From Bicyclus anynana (Eukaryota > Arthropoda > Insecta > Lepidoptera > Nymphalidae): a DNA stretch of 64,000 bases. Both the position numbers and the translations under genes were made by a program. Location: contig NC_069099.1 in NCBI RefSeq assembly GCF_947172395.1, forward strand, positions 15,381,740 through 15,445,739. Direction: 5' to 3'. Of the stretch, positions 31,891 to 41,644 are shown one piece after another. Under the pieces are notes generated by a model, which ran no database searches, was not told where the DNA came from, and was given only the letters and a program-made list of their open reading frames with translations. Position 1 is the stretch's first letter; each line of letters starts with the position of its first letter.

Positions 31891-32520
31891 GCCTCAACAG
31901 CTCAACGGTAAAGCGGTCGGACTCATCACCCAGTGGTGGTTCGATCCCCGCCCCGCTGGACTATTGTCGTACCCACTCTAAATAATAATAACTCTTTTCC
32001 AACAAGGAGGAGGACGAGGGCGGTGGCTAATTAAAGGTCGAGAACGCCCTTTATCGGCGCCTCTGTACCGGCCATAAATGGCCGTCATAATACTATAAAT
32101 TTTAAATTACGATGACGTTGTATCATCAAACCCTAGACTTTAGTAGACCAGGACCAGTAGTAAGTCCTAACTGTGAAGAAATCAAAAGGGACGACAGAAC
32201 GAGCATCGAAATTCATGATTCCTCTCTGCTCTGGGAAATAGGCCTTAATGTGTATGTGTGTTGATATATATACTAATACTAGTAGACGCCGCGCGGTTTC
32301 ACCCGCGTGGTTCCCGTTTCTGTAGGAATACGGGGATAAAATATCGCCTATAGCCTTCTTCTATAAAGAATTATCAACCACTGACAGAATTTTTCAAATC
32401 GGCCAGTAATTCTTGAGATTAGCGCGTCCAATCAAACTAACAAACTCTTCAGCTTTATAATATTACTATAAATTGGTCATATTATAATATATATGACAAA
32501 TATTCTTCTTAAAAGGGTCG
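31891..32520 (+). repeat. SINE-C copy interrupted by other DNA
   Basis: Head at 31891-31985: 'gcctcaacagctcaacggta', B box GGTTCGATCCC, 'ttgtcgtacccactc'. The 3' 'attggtcatattataatata' is at 32472-32515. In between is unassigned sequence (31990-32275) and an H2 Helitron. Confidence 0.7.
32279..32471 (-). mobile_element. H2 Helitron-like element
   Basis: Minus strand ends CTAG at 32279 after 'gcgcggcgtcta'. It contains 'acgggaaccacgcgggtgaa', 'atttgaaaaattctgtcagt' and 'ttataaagctgaagagtttg'. The start is mutated (TT for TC). It belongs with 34344-34534. Confidence 0.75.
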
Positions 32521-32844
32521 AAGTAAGCTAAGTTTGACGAGAGCTTAGAAATATTTACTTTACAACCCCGCGCTTCGAAAACAAAGGATAGGTAGATTTG
32601 CTCGGCCCGAATGCTAAAATCTTATCCGGGTGTATTTTGTGAATTTAATTGTAACAATAAATTCACCGTCGTTTTGGTGCTGAGCGCTGTGTAGGATTTA
32701 CTGCAGCAACACTTGCTTGGCCTCGTAAATCCAACTGAACCTGGAGTGTAAGACTTTTTACGACACCGTGTTTACCTATTAAGGCAAAAATTGATTTTGT
32801 ACTTACCTAAAAGCGTAACTTTACTCACATACTTTGATTTTAAT
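32521..32844. other. No recognisable feature
   Basis: No family match and no ORF with a domain. Confidence 0.35.
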
Positions 32845-32995
32845 GTTTTTTTTATTCTTTACAAGTTAGCCCTTAACTACAATCTCACCTCTCAAGTGAT
32901 GATGCAATATAGAGGACGAAATTTCTACGCGACATCGTACCGGAATACTAAATCGCTTAGCGGTACGTCGTTGCTGGTAGGATATCCGAAGCCAA
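32845..32995 (-). repeat. SINE-B copy, decayed and 5' truncated
   Basis: Tail and 'acaagttagcccttaactac' are clear. The body is shortened to 'gacatcgtaccggaatacta' and 'cgcttagcggtacgtcgttg'. Confidence 0.82.
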
Positions 32996-33075
32996 ATACA
33001 AAATTATTTTCTTTTACTTACCTACTTAAATAAGTAAATTGTAGAACAACAAACAAGCGGAATAAAATTTTTTTT

Positions 33076-33385
33076 ACATCATCATCATCAATATCAACCC
33101 ATATTCTCGAGCTCGAACCTCCTCTCAGAATGAGAGGGGTAAGGCCAATAGTCCACCACGCTAGCCCAATGCGGATTGGTAGACTTCACACACGCAGAGA
33201 ATTAAGATAATTCTCTGGTATGCAGGTTTCCTCACGTTGTTTTCCTTCACCGATTGAGACACGTGATATTTAATTACGTAAAATGCACACAACTGAAAAG
33301 TTGGAGGTGCATGCCCCGGACCGGATTCGAACCCACACCCTCCGGAATCGGAGGCAGAGGTCATAGCCACTGGGCTATCACGGCT
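33076..33385 (-). repeat. SINE-A copy, full length
   Basis: Minus strand head 'agccgtgatagcccagtggc', B box GGTTCGAATCC, (GATGAT) tail at 33076-33090. The 69-codon minus ORF (33161-33370) is the SINE read through and is not a gene. Confidence 0.93.
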
Positions 33386-33741
33386 CTTACTTTACTCACC
33401 TATATTTAGTGAATTGTAGAACAACAAACAAGCGGAATAATATTTTTTTATACATACCAAAACATATTAATACTTAAACATAAAAGATACATAGAAAACT
33501 TAATATTTTAGTAGATGAGGTGCCAAAATGTATTGCCGCAAGGAATATGAAAAACAAAAAGTTGGAAAATCAACAACTTGCACGGCGAAGTTCTCACTCG
33601 TGATATAAAAGCATTCATTAGCTATTATAAAAGAAGTTTTTCCATCAAAATATAAGCTCAAAGCCACACTAGCAGCATGTCGTATGACTAAAGATTACAA
33701 TCGGTATTTATCGGTTAGAGCTTGAATGATAACTTTAGAGA
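33386..33741. other. No recognisable feature
   Basis: 'aattgtagaacaacaaacaa' followed by 'gcggaataa' occurs just before and just after the SINE-A at 33076 (33036 and 33410), so a small local duplication surrounds that SINE as well. Confidence 0.5.
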
Positions 33742-34045
33742 GCCGTGATAGCCCAGTGGATATGACCTCTGGCGATTCTGGAGGGTGTGGGTTCGAATCC
33801 GGTCCGGGGCATGCACCTCCAACTTTTTAGTTGTGTGCATTTTAAAAAATTAAAAATCACGTGTCTCTAACGGTGAGGAAAAACATCGTGAGGAAACCTG
33901 CATACCTGAGAATTTTCATAATTCTCTGCGTGTGTGAATTCTGCCAATTGGGCCAGCGTGGTGGACTATTGGCCTAACCCATCTCATTCTGAGAGGAGAC
34001 TCGAGCTCAGCAGTGAGCCGAATATAGGTTGATAATGATGGTGAT
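33742..34045 (+). repeat. SINE-A copy, full length
   Basis: Very well preserved head and B box (GGTTCGAATCC at 33791-33801). A short deletion lies near 33948 ('gaagtctgcc' to 'gaattctgccaattggg'). Tail is ATGATGGTGATG. Confidence 0.94.
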
Positions 34046-34343
34046 GAATGATTTATCGGTTTTCCTTATACTCCGCGCCAAAAACAAGACCCGCTGTCAA
34101 TTTTAGTTCTGGCTTTAGCCGCGGGACTTCTTTCGTGGCGCGGACTTAATTGATTTTCCACAAAAAACAAAAATAAAATGAAAAACCCAACCACTGCATA
34201 AATAACGCATCTAGAGTTCCATACAAATTTAAAAATAAGTAAAGTAGGTACCATCACTCTAATAAAATGATAATTATTGGCTTGACGAACTCAATTTTAG
34301 TTTTGGAAAAGCTTTGTGACAACCCTTTGCTAGAGATCTTAAA

Positions 34344-34534
34344 TCTATACTAATATTATAATTATAAAGCTGAAGAGTTTGTTTGTTTGAACGCGCTAAT
34401 CTCAGGAACTACTGGTCCGATTTGAAAAACTCTTTCAGTGTTAAATAGCCCATTTATCGAGGAAGGCTATAGGCTATAAATTATCAACATATTCTTACGG
34501 AACCACGCGGGTGAAACCACTCGGCGTCAGCTAG
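34344..34534 (+). mobile_element. H2 Helitron-like element, 191 bp, intact ends
   Basis: A|TCTATACTAATATTATAAT ... GGCGTCAGCTAG|T, inserted between A and T. The interior has 'gaacgcgctaatctcaggaa', 'ctactggtccgatttgaaaa' and 'ggaaccacgcgggtgaaacc'. It is the type copy for H2 here, the same length as 37764-37954. Confidence 0.85.
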
Positions 34535-34614
34535 TGCAAAATTAAATATGACGTCGAAGACAATGATTTCTTATATTACTATGCAGAGGAAAATATTGGG
34601 AAAAAAAAATACTC

Positions 34615-34907
34615 ATTTTTTACCCTCTACAAGTTAACCCTTGACTACAATCTCACCTGATGGTAAGTGATGATGCAATCTAAGATGGAAGCGAACTCAC
34701 TTTCGATACCTACACGACATAGTACCGGAATGCTAAATCGCTTGGCAGTACGTTTTTGTCGGTAGGGTGGTAACGCCACGGAAAAAACCTCCCATCAGCC
34801 AGACCTGGACCAATTAAGAAAACCTCAATCGACCCAGCCGGGAATAGAACCCAAGACCTCCGTCTTGTAAATCCACAGCGCATACCACGGCGACTCGGAG
34901 GCCGTCA
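34615..34907 (-). repeat. SINE-B copy
   Basis: Complete outline with several small deletions. B box decayed (GGTTCTATTCC). The 70-codon minus ORF at 34814-35026 is SINE-derived. Confidence 0.88.
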
Positions 34908-35039
34908 AAAGTTAAGGGCCAGGACCTTTGAAATGACTCTCGTGTGTGAGTGAGCCACTTCTGATTATAAAATCTATAGTGTAGTGCATGCTTAATAAGA
35001 CACTGTCTGTATAGAGCATCTTTCACATAATATTTTATT

Positions 35040-35905
35040 AAACGTAAGCTTATAAAGTCGTATATATGTTAATGATTATAAAAAACGATAAAAAAGCTTA
35101 GAAATGAAATGCATTATATAACTGGATACTTAAATAATATTAATAGTGTTAAACAAAATAAATACCCTGGCGAAGTTTTTTGTGGGGTCTTCTTGGACTA
35201 AGGCGCGTTTGGAACCCTCGTAAATTTAATTTTAAGTTTTCAACCAATTAATTATCACCATTACCATCTGGCCTATTCACTAATTTGGTATTCATAACAA
35301 CCTATTAAAATAAATGTCAAATCAACTGAGAAATGTCTCAACTTCGTATATTATGTCATCTAGCATACGTCAAAGTGAAGAAGAATTAACCTACTGACGT
35401 TTCAAAAGTGCTTGTTATAGCATGCTACTATTGAGCATTTGCTACTTATTAGCATGTGTATCGCAACATTGCTAGTAATGAGCATACTTATTTCGAGCTT
35501 GTTGAATCTATTGAATCAACAGTCGTGCGATTTATGAGCATGCTACTTGCTGCGCGGGTGGAAAGGGGCGTGCTTTTAGCGCGTCTGAACAGGTTAGCTA
35601 ATTGAGTATGCTAGTCGATCAGCCTTGCTATTCTGTATTCTCTTCACCTTCATCTCTTCCTATCTAATAGTATAAACAGAGAGCAATAGATACAAATTAG
35701 CATGTGTAATTGGAATATCTGCTTTAAGCATGCTTGTACTGCTTAGCATTACTTAAATATAGCATGCTTATTGCTAGCAAATGTAAACTGATGATAAGCA
35801 TGCTCGTATGGAGCATACTTAATAGCACGTTTTTAGCATGCTATTTTAGAGCATTGTGTACAGTACCTTAAGGCTAATTGAAACTATTGAATTTTGAATT
35901 ATTAT
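35040..35905 (+). repeat. LINE-L 3' tail split by a foldback element
   Basis: 35040-35270 carries 'taccctggcgaagtttttt', 'ggcgcgtttggaaccctcgt' and 'aattttaagttttcaacc'. 35388-35414 has 'actgacgtttcaaaagtgct'. 35871-35905 continues 'aggctaattgaaac...ttttga'. The order agrees with 54650-54985. The break at 35415-35870 is the foldback, and 35272-35385 is a further unassigned insertion. Confidence 0.65.
35415..35870. mobile_element. Foldback element rich in AGCATGCT motifs
   Basis: The element, about 35418-35867, lies between TTA and TTA inside a LINE-L tail. About 15 exact or near AGCATGCT/AGCATAC/AGCATT motifs occur in 450 bp. They are arranged so that the two halves are roughly complementary around a centre near 35660 (attctgtattctcttc against aacagagagcaatag). 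There is no ORF. Dense subterminal motifs resemble transposase binding sites, but the superfamily is unknown. Confidence 0.7.
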
Positions 35906-36064
35906 CGATGAGGGTAGATCAATATAATTTGTGACTAACAGAATCAATATCACAGAGAGAATATTACCGCTAACTGAGGCAATGCTCGCAGCTCGCTTCA
36001 CGCTCTAAATCCTAATGCTAAGCTATTACCAGATAGCGTCTCTGAGTTATGTCTTACGGCCTGC

Positions 36065-36163
36065 GAGCGTTCGCAATTATCTCGCATCTTCACAGTGTGC
36101 CAAGTGCTGAGTCAAGGGCGAGCTGTGACCTTCTTTAATGTATTCAGACTTAGCAAAAAGTGG
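36065..36163 (+). repeat. ~98-bp direct repeat, left copy
   Basis: Matches 37450-37546 ('agcgttcgcaattatct', 'gccaagtgctga', 'tgaccttctttaatgtattc'). The two copies bracket an RTE-A/SINE-A/LINE cluster. Confidence 0.85.
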
Positions 36164-36205
36164 TTTCATTTATATATACTTGCAGATATAAAGACATAGC
36201 CGTAA

Positions 36206-36660
36206 TACCCTAGAGTCCATAAAGACAAAAGTCTTGGAACAGTGCGTGTTGCCAGTGATGACCTATGGTTCCGAGACTTGGTCGCTAATAGAGTCACACA
36301 GCAGGCGATGGAACGAGCTATGTTAGAAGTTTCTTTGCGTGATCGAATCAGAAATGAGAAGATGCGCAGAAGAACCAAAGTCACAGACATAGCTCAACGA
36401 GTTGCGAAACTGAAGTGGCAATGGGCGGGGCACATAGTTCGAAGAGCCGATGGACGTTGGGATCCTAAAGTGCTGAAATGGCAACTACACACTAGTAAGC
36501 GCAGTTGGCCGATCCCCCACCAGGTGGACTGACAACATCAAACGAGTCGAAGGGAGTCGCTGGATGCAGTATTTATTTATGTTTGGAAGTCCCTACAAAA
36601 GGCCTATGTTCTACAGTGGACGTCCATCGGCTTATATAATGATGATGATGAGGAAACTAA
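36206..36660 (+). mobile_element. RTE-A LINE fragment, longest copy
   Basis: The frame starts with KTKVLEQCVLPVMTYGSETW (36215-36280), a segment found at the C-terminal side of RTE-type reverse transcriptases. It continues with QAMERAMLEVSLRDRIRNEK, then RRRTKVTDIAQRVAKLKWQW and AGHIVRRADGRWDPKVLKW. After a frameshift come HQVD.QHQTSRRESLDA-type remains and the (ATG)n tail at 36640-36652. The longest unbroken part is the 96-codon ORF at 36242-36532. It has no endonuclease or catalytic RT motifs because the 5' part is absent. Confidence 0.9.
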
Positions 36661-36765
36661 ATATAGTGCCTCAAACGGTGAAGGAAAAACATCGTGAGGA
36701 AACCTACATACATGAGAATTTGTTCTCTATGTTTGTGAAGTCTGTCCATCTGTATTTGGTCAGTA
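36655..36765 (+). repeat. SINE-A internal fragment
   Basis: 'cctcaaacggtgaaggaaaa' and 'catcgtgaggaaacc...ac' up to 'gtgaagtctgtccatctg'. It joins directly to the RTE-A tail on the left. Confidence 0.75.
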
Positions 36766-36799
36766 ACTTTAATTTTAAATTTTCGACTTTACTTTATAA

Positions 36800-37078
36800 T
36801 TCATCATTAACAACCTATATTGGGATCAATGCTGAGCTCGAGTCTCCTCTCAGAATGAGAGGAGTTAGGCCAATAGTCCACCACGCTAGTCCAATGCAGA
36901 TTGGCAGACTTCACACACGCAGAGAATAAAGAAAGTTCTCTGGTATGCACGATATTTCCTTCAACGTTTGAGACACGTGATATTTAATGCACACAACTGA
37001 AAAGTTGGAGATGCGTGGCCTGGAACCCACACCCTCCGTAATCGGAGCCAGAGGTCATATCCACTGGGCTATCACGAC
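36800..37078 (-). repeat. SINE-A copy
   Basis: Minus strand head at 37078. The B box region is shortened ('gggtgtgggttccaggccac'). The tail is near 36800. Confidence 0.88.
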
Positions 37079-37096
37079 TTTACTTACCACCATTAA

Positions 37097-37170
37097 ATTA
37101 AATCATGACATAACTCGACGTTTCAAAAGTGCTTGTAAAGTAAGTCTAATTGAAATAAATTAATTTTGAT
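37097..37170 (+). repeat. LINE-L tail fragment
   Basis: 'cgacgtttcaaaagtgcttg', then 'aattgaaataaattaatttt' and a T-rich end. Confidence 0.65.
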
Positions 37171-37185
37171 TTTTTTTTCATTTAA

Positions 37186-37369
37186 AGCCCCGTGGCATCC
37201 CCAAAAAGCCCTGTCTTGACATCGAAAATGGATGTCTGTTCTGTGGTTAACGGCGACTTGAGAGTAGTCAACAAGCTCAAGAAATCGGTTGCCTAAGATC
37301 GGACAAAGTGGGTGAGATTATGCCAGAAAGCGGACCTAGTGGGACTACGCTATAAAGAAGAAGAAGAAA
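37186..37369 (+). pseudogene. C-terminal relic of a second RTE-like LINE
   Basis: One frame gives RGIPKKPCLDIENG (37190-37232). Another gives DRTKWVRLCQKADLVGLRYK (37293-37352) and runs into a (GAA)n tail. The layout RG.PKK.W.D followed by DR..W........D matches RTE-A's RP.TRW.DDI ... DR..W but the sequence is a different family. A GAA tail fits RTE-type 3' microsatellite tails. It is frameshifted and 5'-truncated. Confidence 0.55.
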
Positions 37370-37449
37370 ATATGTATATATAGCTACAATGCATAGTTTC
37401 GAAGCTCATACTGTGTAGTTATAGGTACATCGTTAAGGAATACTACTAC

Positions 37450-37546
37450 AAGCGTTCGCAATTATCTTGCATCTCCACAGTGAGCCAAGTGCTGACTCAA
37501 GGACGCTGTGACCTTCTTTAATGTATTCAGATTTAGCAAAATAGTG
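37450..37546 (+). repeat. ~98-bp direct repeat, right copy
   Basis: Partner of 36065-36163. It differs by a handful of substitutions and a 2-base loss. Confidence 0.85.
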
Positions 37547-37666
37547 TTTTTGATTTATTCATTGGAAAACTAACGCTAGAGCAAATTTTAACAAGCTGTC
37601 CAGGTCTATTGGGACACATCCAAATGCATATTCCTTGCCTATTTGTTTATACTATAGCCTACAATC

Positions 37667-38009
37667 TATACTAACATTAGAAAGAGGTAAAGTTTGTAGT
37701 GTTGTAGGGGGGTAATCTCTGGATCTACAGAACCGATTTGGAAAATTATATCTTATACCCGTACTAGCTCGCGTCGCACGGTTCCACCCGCGTGGTTCCC
37801 TTTTCCCGTAGGAATACGGATATAGTATATAGCTTATAGCCTTCCTCATAATTGGCCTATGAAACACTGAAAGAATTTTTCAAATCGGACTAGTATTTCC
37901 TGAGATTAGCGCGTTCAAACAAACAAACTCAGGTTTATAATATATTAGTAGAGATTCTAACGAAAGTGAACTATGCGGGTGAAACAGCGGAGCATTAAAA
38001 AATAGGAGC
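37667..38009 (+). mobile_element. Helitron-like element with another nested inside
   Basis: The outer element begins 'tctatactaacattagaaag' and resumes after the inner one with 'ctaacgaaagtgaactatgc' and 'gggtgaaacagcgg'. Its 3' CTAG is lost. It belongs to the same broad group as H3/H4. Confidence 0.6.
37764..37954 (-). mobile_element. H2 Helitron-like element, 191 bp, nested
   Basis: Plus strand CTAG at 37764 and GA at 37953-37954, flanked by A and T. This is the same length as 34344-34534 and the reverse orientation. It has 'cacccgcgtggttccc' and 'gagattagcgcgttcaaaca'. Confidence 0.83.
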
Positions 38010-38287
38010 ATTGTCATCATTTATCATTATCAACCCACATTAAGCTCACTGCTGAGCTCGAATGAGAGGGGTTAGGCCAATAGTTCACCACGCTAGCCCG
38101 ATGCGGATTGGCAGACTTCACACACGCAGAGAATTAAGAAAATTCTCTGGTATACAGGTGGCATGATGTTTTTCCTTCACCGTTTGAGACACGTGATAAT
38201 TAATTACTTAAAATGCACAAAACTGAAAAGTTGGAAGTGTATGCCCTGAACAATAATTGCCACTGCTAAATGCCACTGGGCTATCAA
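38010..38287 (-). repeat. SINE-A copy, decayed head
   Basis: Good body and tail. The head is reduced to 'gatagcccagtggcatttag' with the B box region scrambled. Confidence 0.85.
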
Positions 38288-38689
38288 AAAATAGGAGGAT
38301 AGAAGAAGGATATTAATTATTTAACATCGTTAATTGTTAAACCTATTTAAAAACCAGAATAATTGAAATCCACTGAAACATTCCCTGAACACAATTCCGA
38401 AGAAATAATAATACACAGAGGGACATCACATATTTATGAGCGGTAATGAAATAAAGAAATGCACTACGAATGCACATTAGTATGCATTGTGCATGCTCCG
38501 CTCCGGTATCAGAGCGCGGGAAAAACAAAAAAATTGAGCCACTTCCAAATGAAAAGCGGAATCGGAAAATTCAACTCGATAAAATTCCTGAACGAAAACA
38601 TCGACAAAAATAGGACTAGTCATCGATTATGTCGTTATATTCTAACAACGATGTACAGTTTGCAGAGTTTTTTTGTTTATTTTTTTTAC
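38288..38689. other. No gene seen
   Basis: The 77-codon ORF at 38459-38692 (+) and the 61-codon ORF on minus have no domain. The region may be unique DNA. Confidence 0.4.
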
Positions 38690-38693
38690 TAGC

Positions 38694-38832
38694 CTACGCC
38701 CCGCGTTCCCGTGAGAATACGGGAATACAATTTAGCCTATGACACTCACAATTAACTTGCCTTTCTGGTGATAAAATAATTTTTAAAATAAGTTAGTAGA
38801 TCCAGATATTACCTCCTGCAACACCAACTTTA
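38694..38832 (-). mobile_element. Helitron-like remnant
   Basis: Plus strand 'actagcctacgccccgcgtt' retains the CTAG end. 'gtgagaatacgggaata' and 'tagtagatccagatattacc' follow. The far end is lost. Confidence 0.55.
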
Positions 38833-38882
38833 CCGGTACCATGGTCCAAACTTCTTGGATATTTTACCATGGTAGAAGCAAA

Positions 38883-38946
38883 CTTTCAGCCTTCACAAAA
38901 TGAGGCCTGAGGCAGAATTCAAACCTCATTTTGTGAAGGCTGAAAG
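38883..38946. repeat. Perfect 23-bp hairpin
   Basis: 38883-38905 is the exact complement of 38924-38946, with an 18-nt loop. A third, diverged copy of the arm lies at 39030-39053 ('ctttcacccttcacgaaata'). Confidence 0.9.
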
Positions 38947-39195
38947 TATGAACATATCTGAATATGTATATACAAAACTCAAAGTCAAAGACAAAATTCA
39001 ATTAATTAAATTAAGCTTACTTTAAAAATACTTTCACCCTTCACGAAATAAGGTCTGATAATATGTCTTGCTATAGCAAACTCTAGTTGTACTACAAAAT
39101 TCAAAGTTAAAGTCAAATTTAAAATTCATTTATTTCAATTAAACTTAACTTTTAAAATTTACAATAATATTGTATAGGTGTGAGCACCCTTATAA

Positions 39196-39260
39196 AGCGT
39201 CAAACTGCGACCATATTATTATCTGTCTCGTCTCACCAATTTAATGGTGAATCATAAAAA
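39196..39260 (+). repeat. 65-bp direct repeat, left copy
   Basis: 'gcgtcaaactgcgaccatat', 'ctgtctcgtctcac' and 'aatttaatggt.aatcataa'. The right copy is at 39740-39803, 544 bp away. Confidence 0.88.
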
Positions 39261-39404
39261 CTCTATTTAAGAGTTATGGCGAAGTTAACGATCTCGGCCA
39301 AGTATAAGTGCAATAAAATATATTGTTTACAAAATAGCCTCAATGAAAATAAAATTTGATTGTCTAAAGGCTACATTACACTAATCAGCTGGCTAATTCA
39401 CTAA

Positions 39405-39896
39405 CTTTGATATATAATATATGTTTGTTGACATTTATATATATATAACAAAGACGGGTTTGTTAAACACGTATAACTCGAGGTTTGCTGGACCAATTTT
39501 CATGGTTTTTGATTCGTTGGATTTGTCTCCGCCCCGAATAACAGAATACATCTTTTATACAATGAAGACTGAGGAATCATTTTCACTTTGTATTGTATTG
39601 TATTATTTTCCCTTTATCTGTCAAAAATTTGTTGTCCATCCTGTCAAATATGGTTATATAATAATTGACATTTATGCATGCGTTCAGAAATAATGACAAA
39701 TGACTAACATTTACGCGTGTAACCAATTAATTCAGGGGTAGCGTCAAACTGCGACCATATTATTATCTGTCTCGTCTCACTAATTTAATGGTAAATCATA
39801 AAAATGGGTGGGTAGGATAGGGGTAGGGTGTGGGTAGGGTAGGGATAGGGAAGAAGTGCATTTAAGTCAAAGCGCAGCTTGACTGGGTTTGCTAGT
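39405..39896 (+). mobile_element. Possible Helitron-like element with (GGGTA)n
   Basis: The 3' end 'gactgggtttgctag|t' (39896) is CTAG-like. The 'gggtagggtagggatagg' stretch at 39820-39850 parallels those inside H1 and H3. The 5' region 'aagacgggtttgttaaacac' fits the same group. The start is not defined. A 90-codon ORF (39421-39693) overlaps without a domain. Confidence 0.5.
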
Positions 39897-40067
39897 ATTA
39901 TATGAAAATTATTATAGGTAACCATCTCATCCGGTGCCTACTGACAACCGTTCGTGGATATCATACAGTACATGACATTTCTTAGTTGATTTAATATTTA
40001 TTTTAACAGGTTACACTACTTAAAATCCACTGAAAGGTCCAAAATACTGTAGTTATTTACATTCTTC

Positions 40068-40562
40068 AATGGGGATGATGACTAGGTTTAAATAAATTGA
40101 TTTTTATGATACATTCGGGTAAATAAGGTCAATGTTAACTAATTTACACATAAAAAGCAAAGATTGTCTGGATATTTGCAAAATAAATGAGATTATAAAA
40201 ATTTAAAATCTATTAAAAATCTTTTATCGTTTTTAATCGTTTTAGCTTCTTTACATTAAATGTGACATTTTTTAATATATGAACTATAAACATAAACGCA
40301 CAAATAACAAAGATATTAGTAATTTTGTTTGAACGCCCATACAAATCTAACGATCTTTACATTACCTACGACGTCATTAGTTCGTGCCATTTTGTATGGG
40401 GCGTTTTTCAGGGATCCGCGGCAACGCCGCAAATCTGACTCTTTAAATCCCTGTAGCTCCGAAAGTAATGATCGCAGATACCCTGTTCCTTTTACAAAAT
40501 TGCTTTATTATTAGCATACTTTTAATTTACATACGATTTAAAAAACTGTCATCATCCCTATT
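40068..40562. mobile_element. TIR element, second copy of 27292-27754
   Basis: Same 15-bp ends and interior as the first copy, with about 30 bp more in the left third. Target not reconstructable. Confidence 0.8.
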
Positions 40563-40854
40563 TTAAGGAGTTAATTGAGAACTAAATAAATAGATCTTAT
40601 GATTCACAGAAACCTCAAGGTAGTAGCAATTATAAAAGCAAGCAATTCAGAGAGCGATCCATTTGGTGAGCGGCGTCGGCGACAGTGTCTCCGTGCACTT
40701 GTGTTACTTAGCCGGCTTGATAAAGTCAACAAGACTAATTGCTCCCTGTTGCTGCGAGAATATATTGATAACCGACAAAGTAGGTACGAAGACTTCAACA
40801 TTGTTTATGGGATCGCTTAGTGTTATATTGTAGGAAATAGTAGTCTGAGACGGA
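40563..40854. other. No gene called
   Basis: ORFs of 65-73 codons lie on both strands at 40599-40820. 'agtcaacaagactaattgc' recurs at 42270 as 'agtcaacaggactaattgc', so the region may be part of an unrecognised repeat, perhaps LTR-like. Confidence 0.35.
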
Positions 40855-41260
40855 TATGACGTCAGGTGGCACGATTTTGTTTACGTAAAGAGTGGGGAGT
40901 TAGAGAGGGGTACTGATCGGTTGGCGGGAACGACTTGCGATATAAAGCGCTTGTGTGCTCGTGGTGTTCGAGCCGTCTCTACTTTACTTGTTGTGTAATT
41001 CTTTATGGGTTACTTGGGTTCAGCGGGGAGAGTGACTTGAGTGGAAAAGGGGAGTATTGGTTAACTGTCAAAGGCGCTTTTAACCCTACACACTCAAAAT
41101 CATTCTTTGCCATTAGGGTTTATTTACATTTGTTAATTAAGTTGTCCTGACAAATGTTGTGAATCATAAACCTTTGTTCGACATTAGTTTTCTTATTGTT
41201 TGTAAACCACTTCTGAGTATGCTAAAAATTGTTTATGGGATCGCTTAGTGTTATAATATA
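40800..41260. repeat. 33-bp direct repeats 428 bp apart
   Basis: 'attgtttatgggatcgctta' and 'gtgttata' occur at 40800-40833 and 41228-41260. They bracket the promoter-like block described next. Confidence 0.85.
40855..41005 (+). promoter_or_regulatory. LTR/promoter-like block, copy 1
   Basis: Similar to 48104-48240: 'cgtaaagagt.ggga.ttag', 'agaggggta', 'gtgtgctcgtgg.gttcg' and 'ttacttgttg'. It holds TATAAA at 40941-40946. It lacks the TCAGT initiator present in copy 2. Possibly part of an old LTR; no retroviral-type ORF is seen nearby. Confidence 0.45.
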
Positions 41261-41640
41261 GTGAAACCTATTTAATAAATCTAGTGTAATCATTGATTAA
41301 AATAAAAACAAGACACCTTGCTGTTGGAATCCGCGTAATTTCCATGTATGTGAGAATACGGAGATAAAATATATATAAATTTGAATCAAAAATTACGCTT
41401 TGTTTACTACTGCTAAACAAATTTTCAAAATCGGTTTAGTAAATCCAGAGAACCTTCTACAACCTCACAAACTTTAGAAGAATACAATCATACATTTGTG
41501 CACATGGAAACAGTCCGTGTGGTGGCTCGAATCTCTATAACTAACCCCTCTAGTGTAGTGTAGTGTAGATAGGCTAGGGTTATCTACACTAGTGGGCTAG
41601 TGGTGGATTTATTATTATAAAGGTTTGTATCTAAGTGTGT
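41261..41640. other. Old Helitron-like remnant and unassigned DNA
   Basis: 41330-41475 has 'gagaatacggagataaaata' and 'agtaaatccagagaacc' as in 38694-38832 (reverse-type remnants). Otherwise unassigned. Confidence 0.4.
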
Positions 41641-41644
41641 GTGT

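Noticed and set aside
31891..31960. Stand-alone tRNA gene
   Set aside because: A and B boxes are present, but the sequence continues into the SINE-C body, and the same head recurs in SINE-C copies. The same reasoning removes all other tRNA-like heads.
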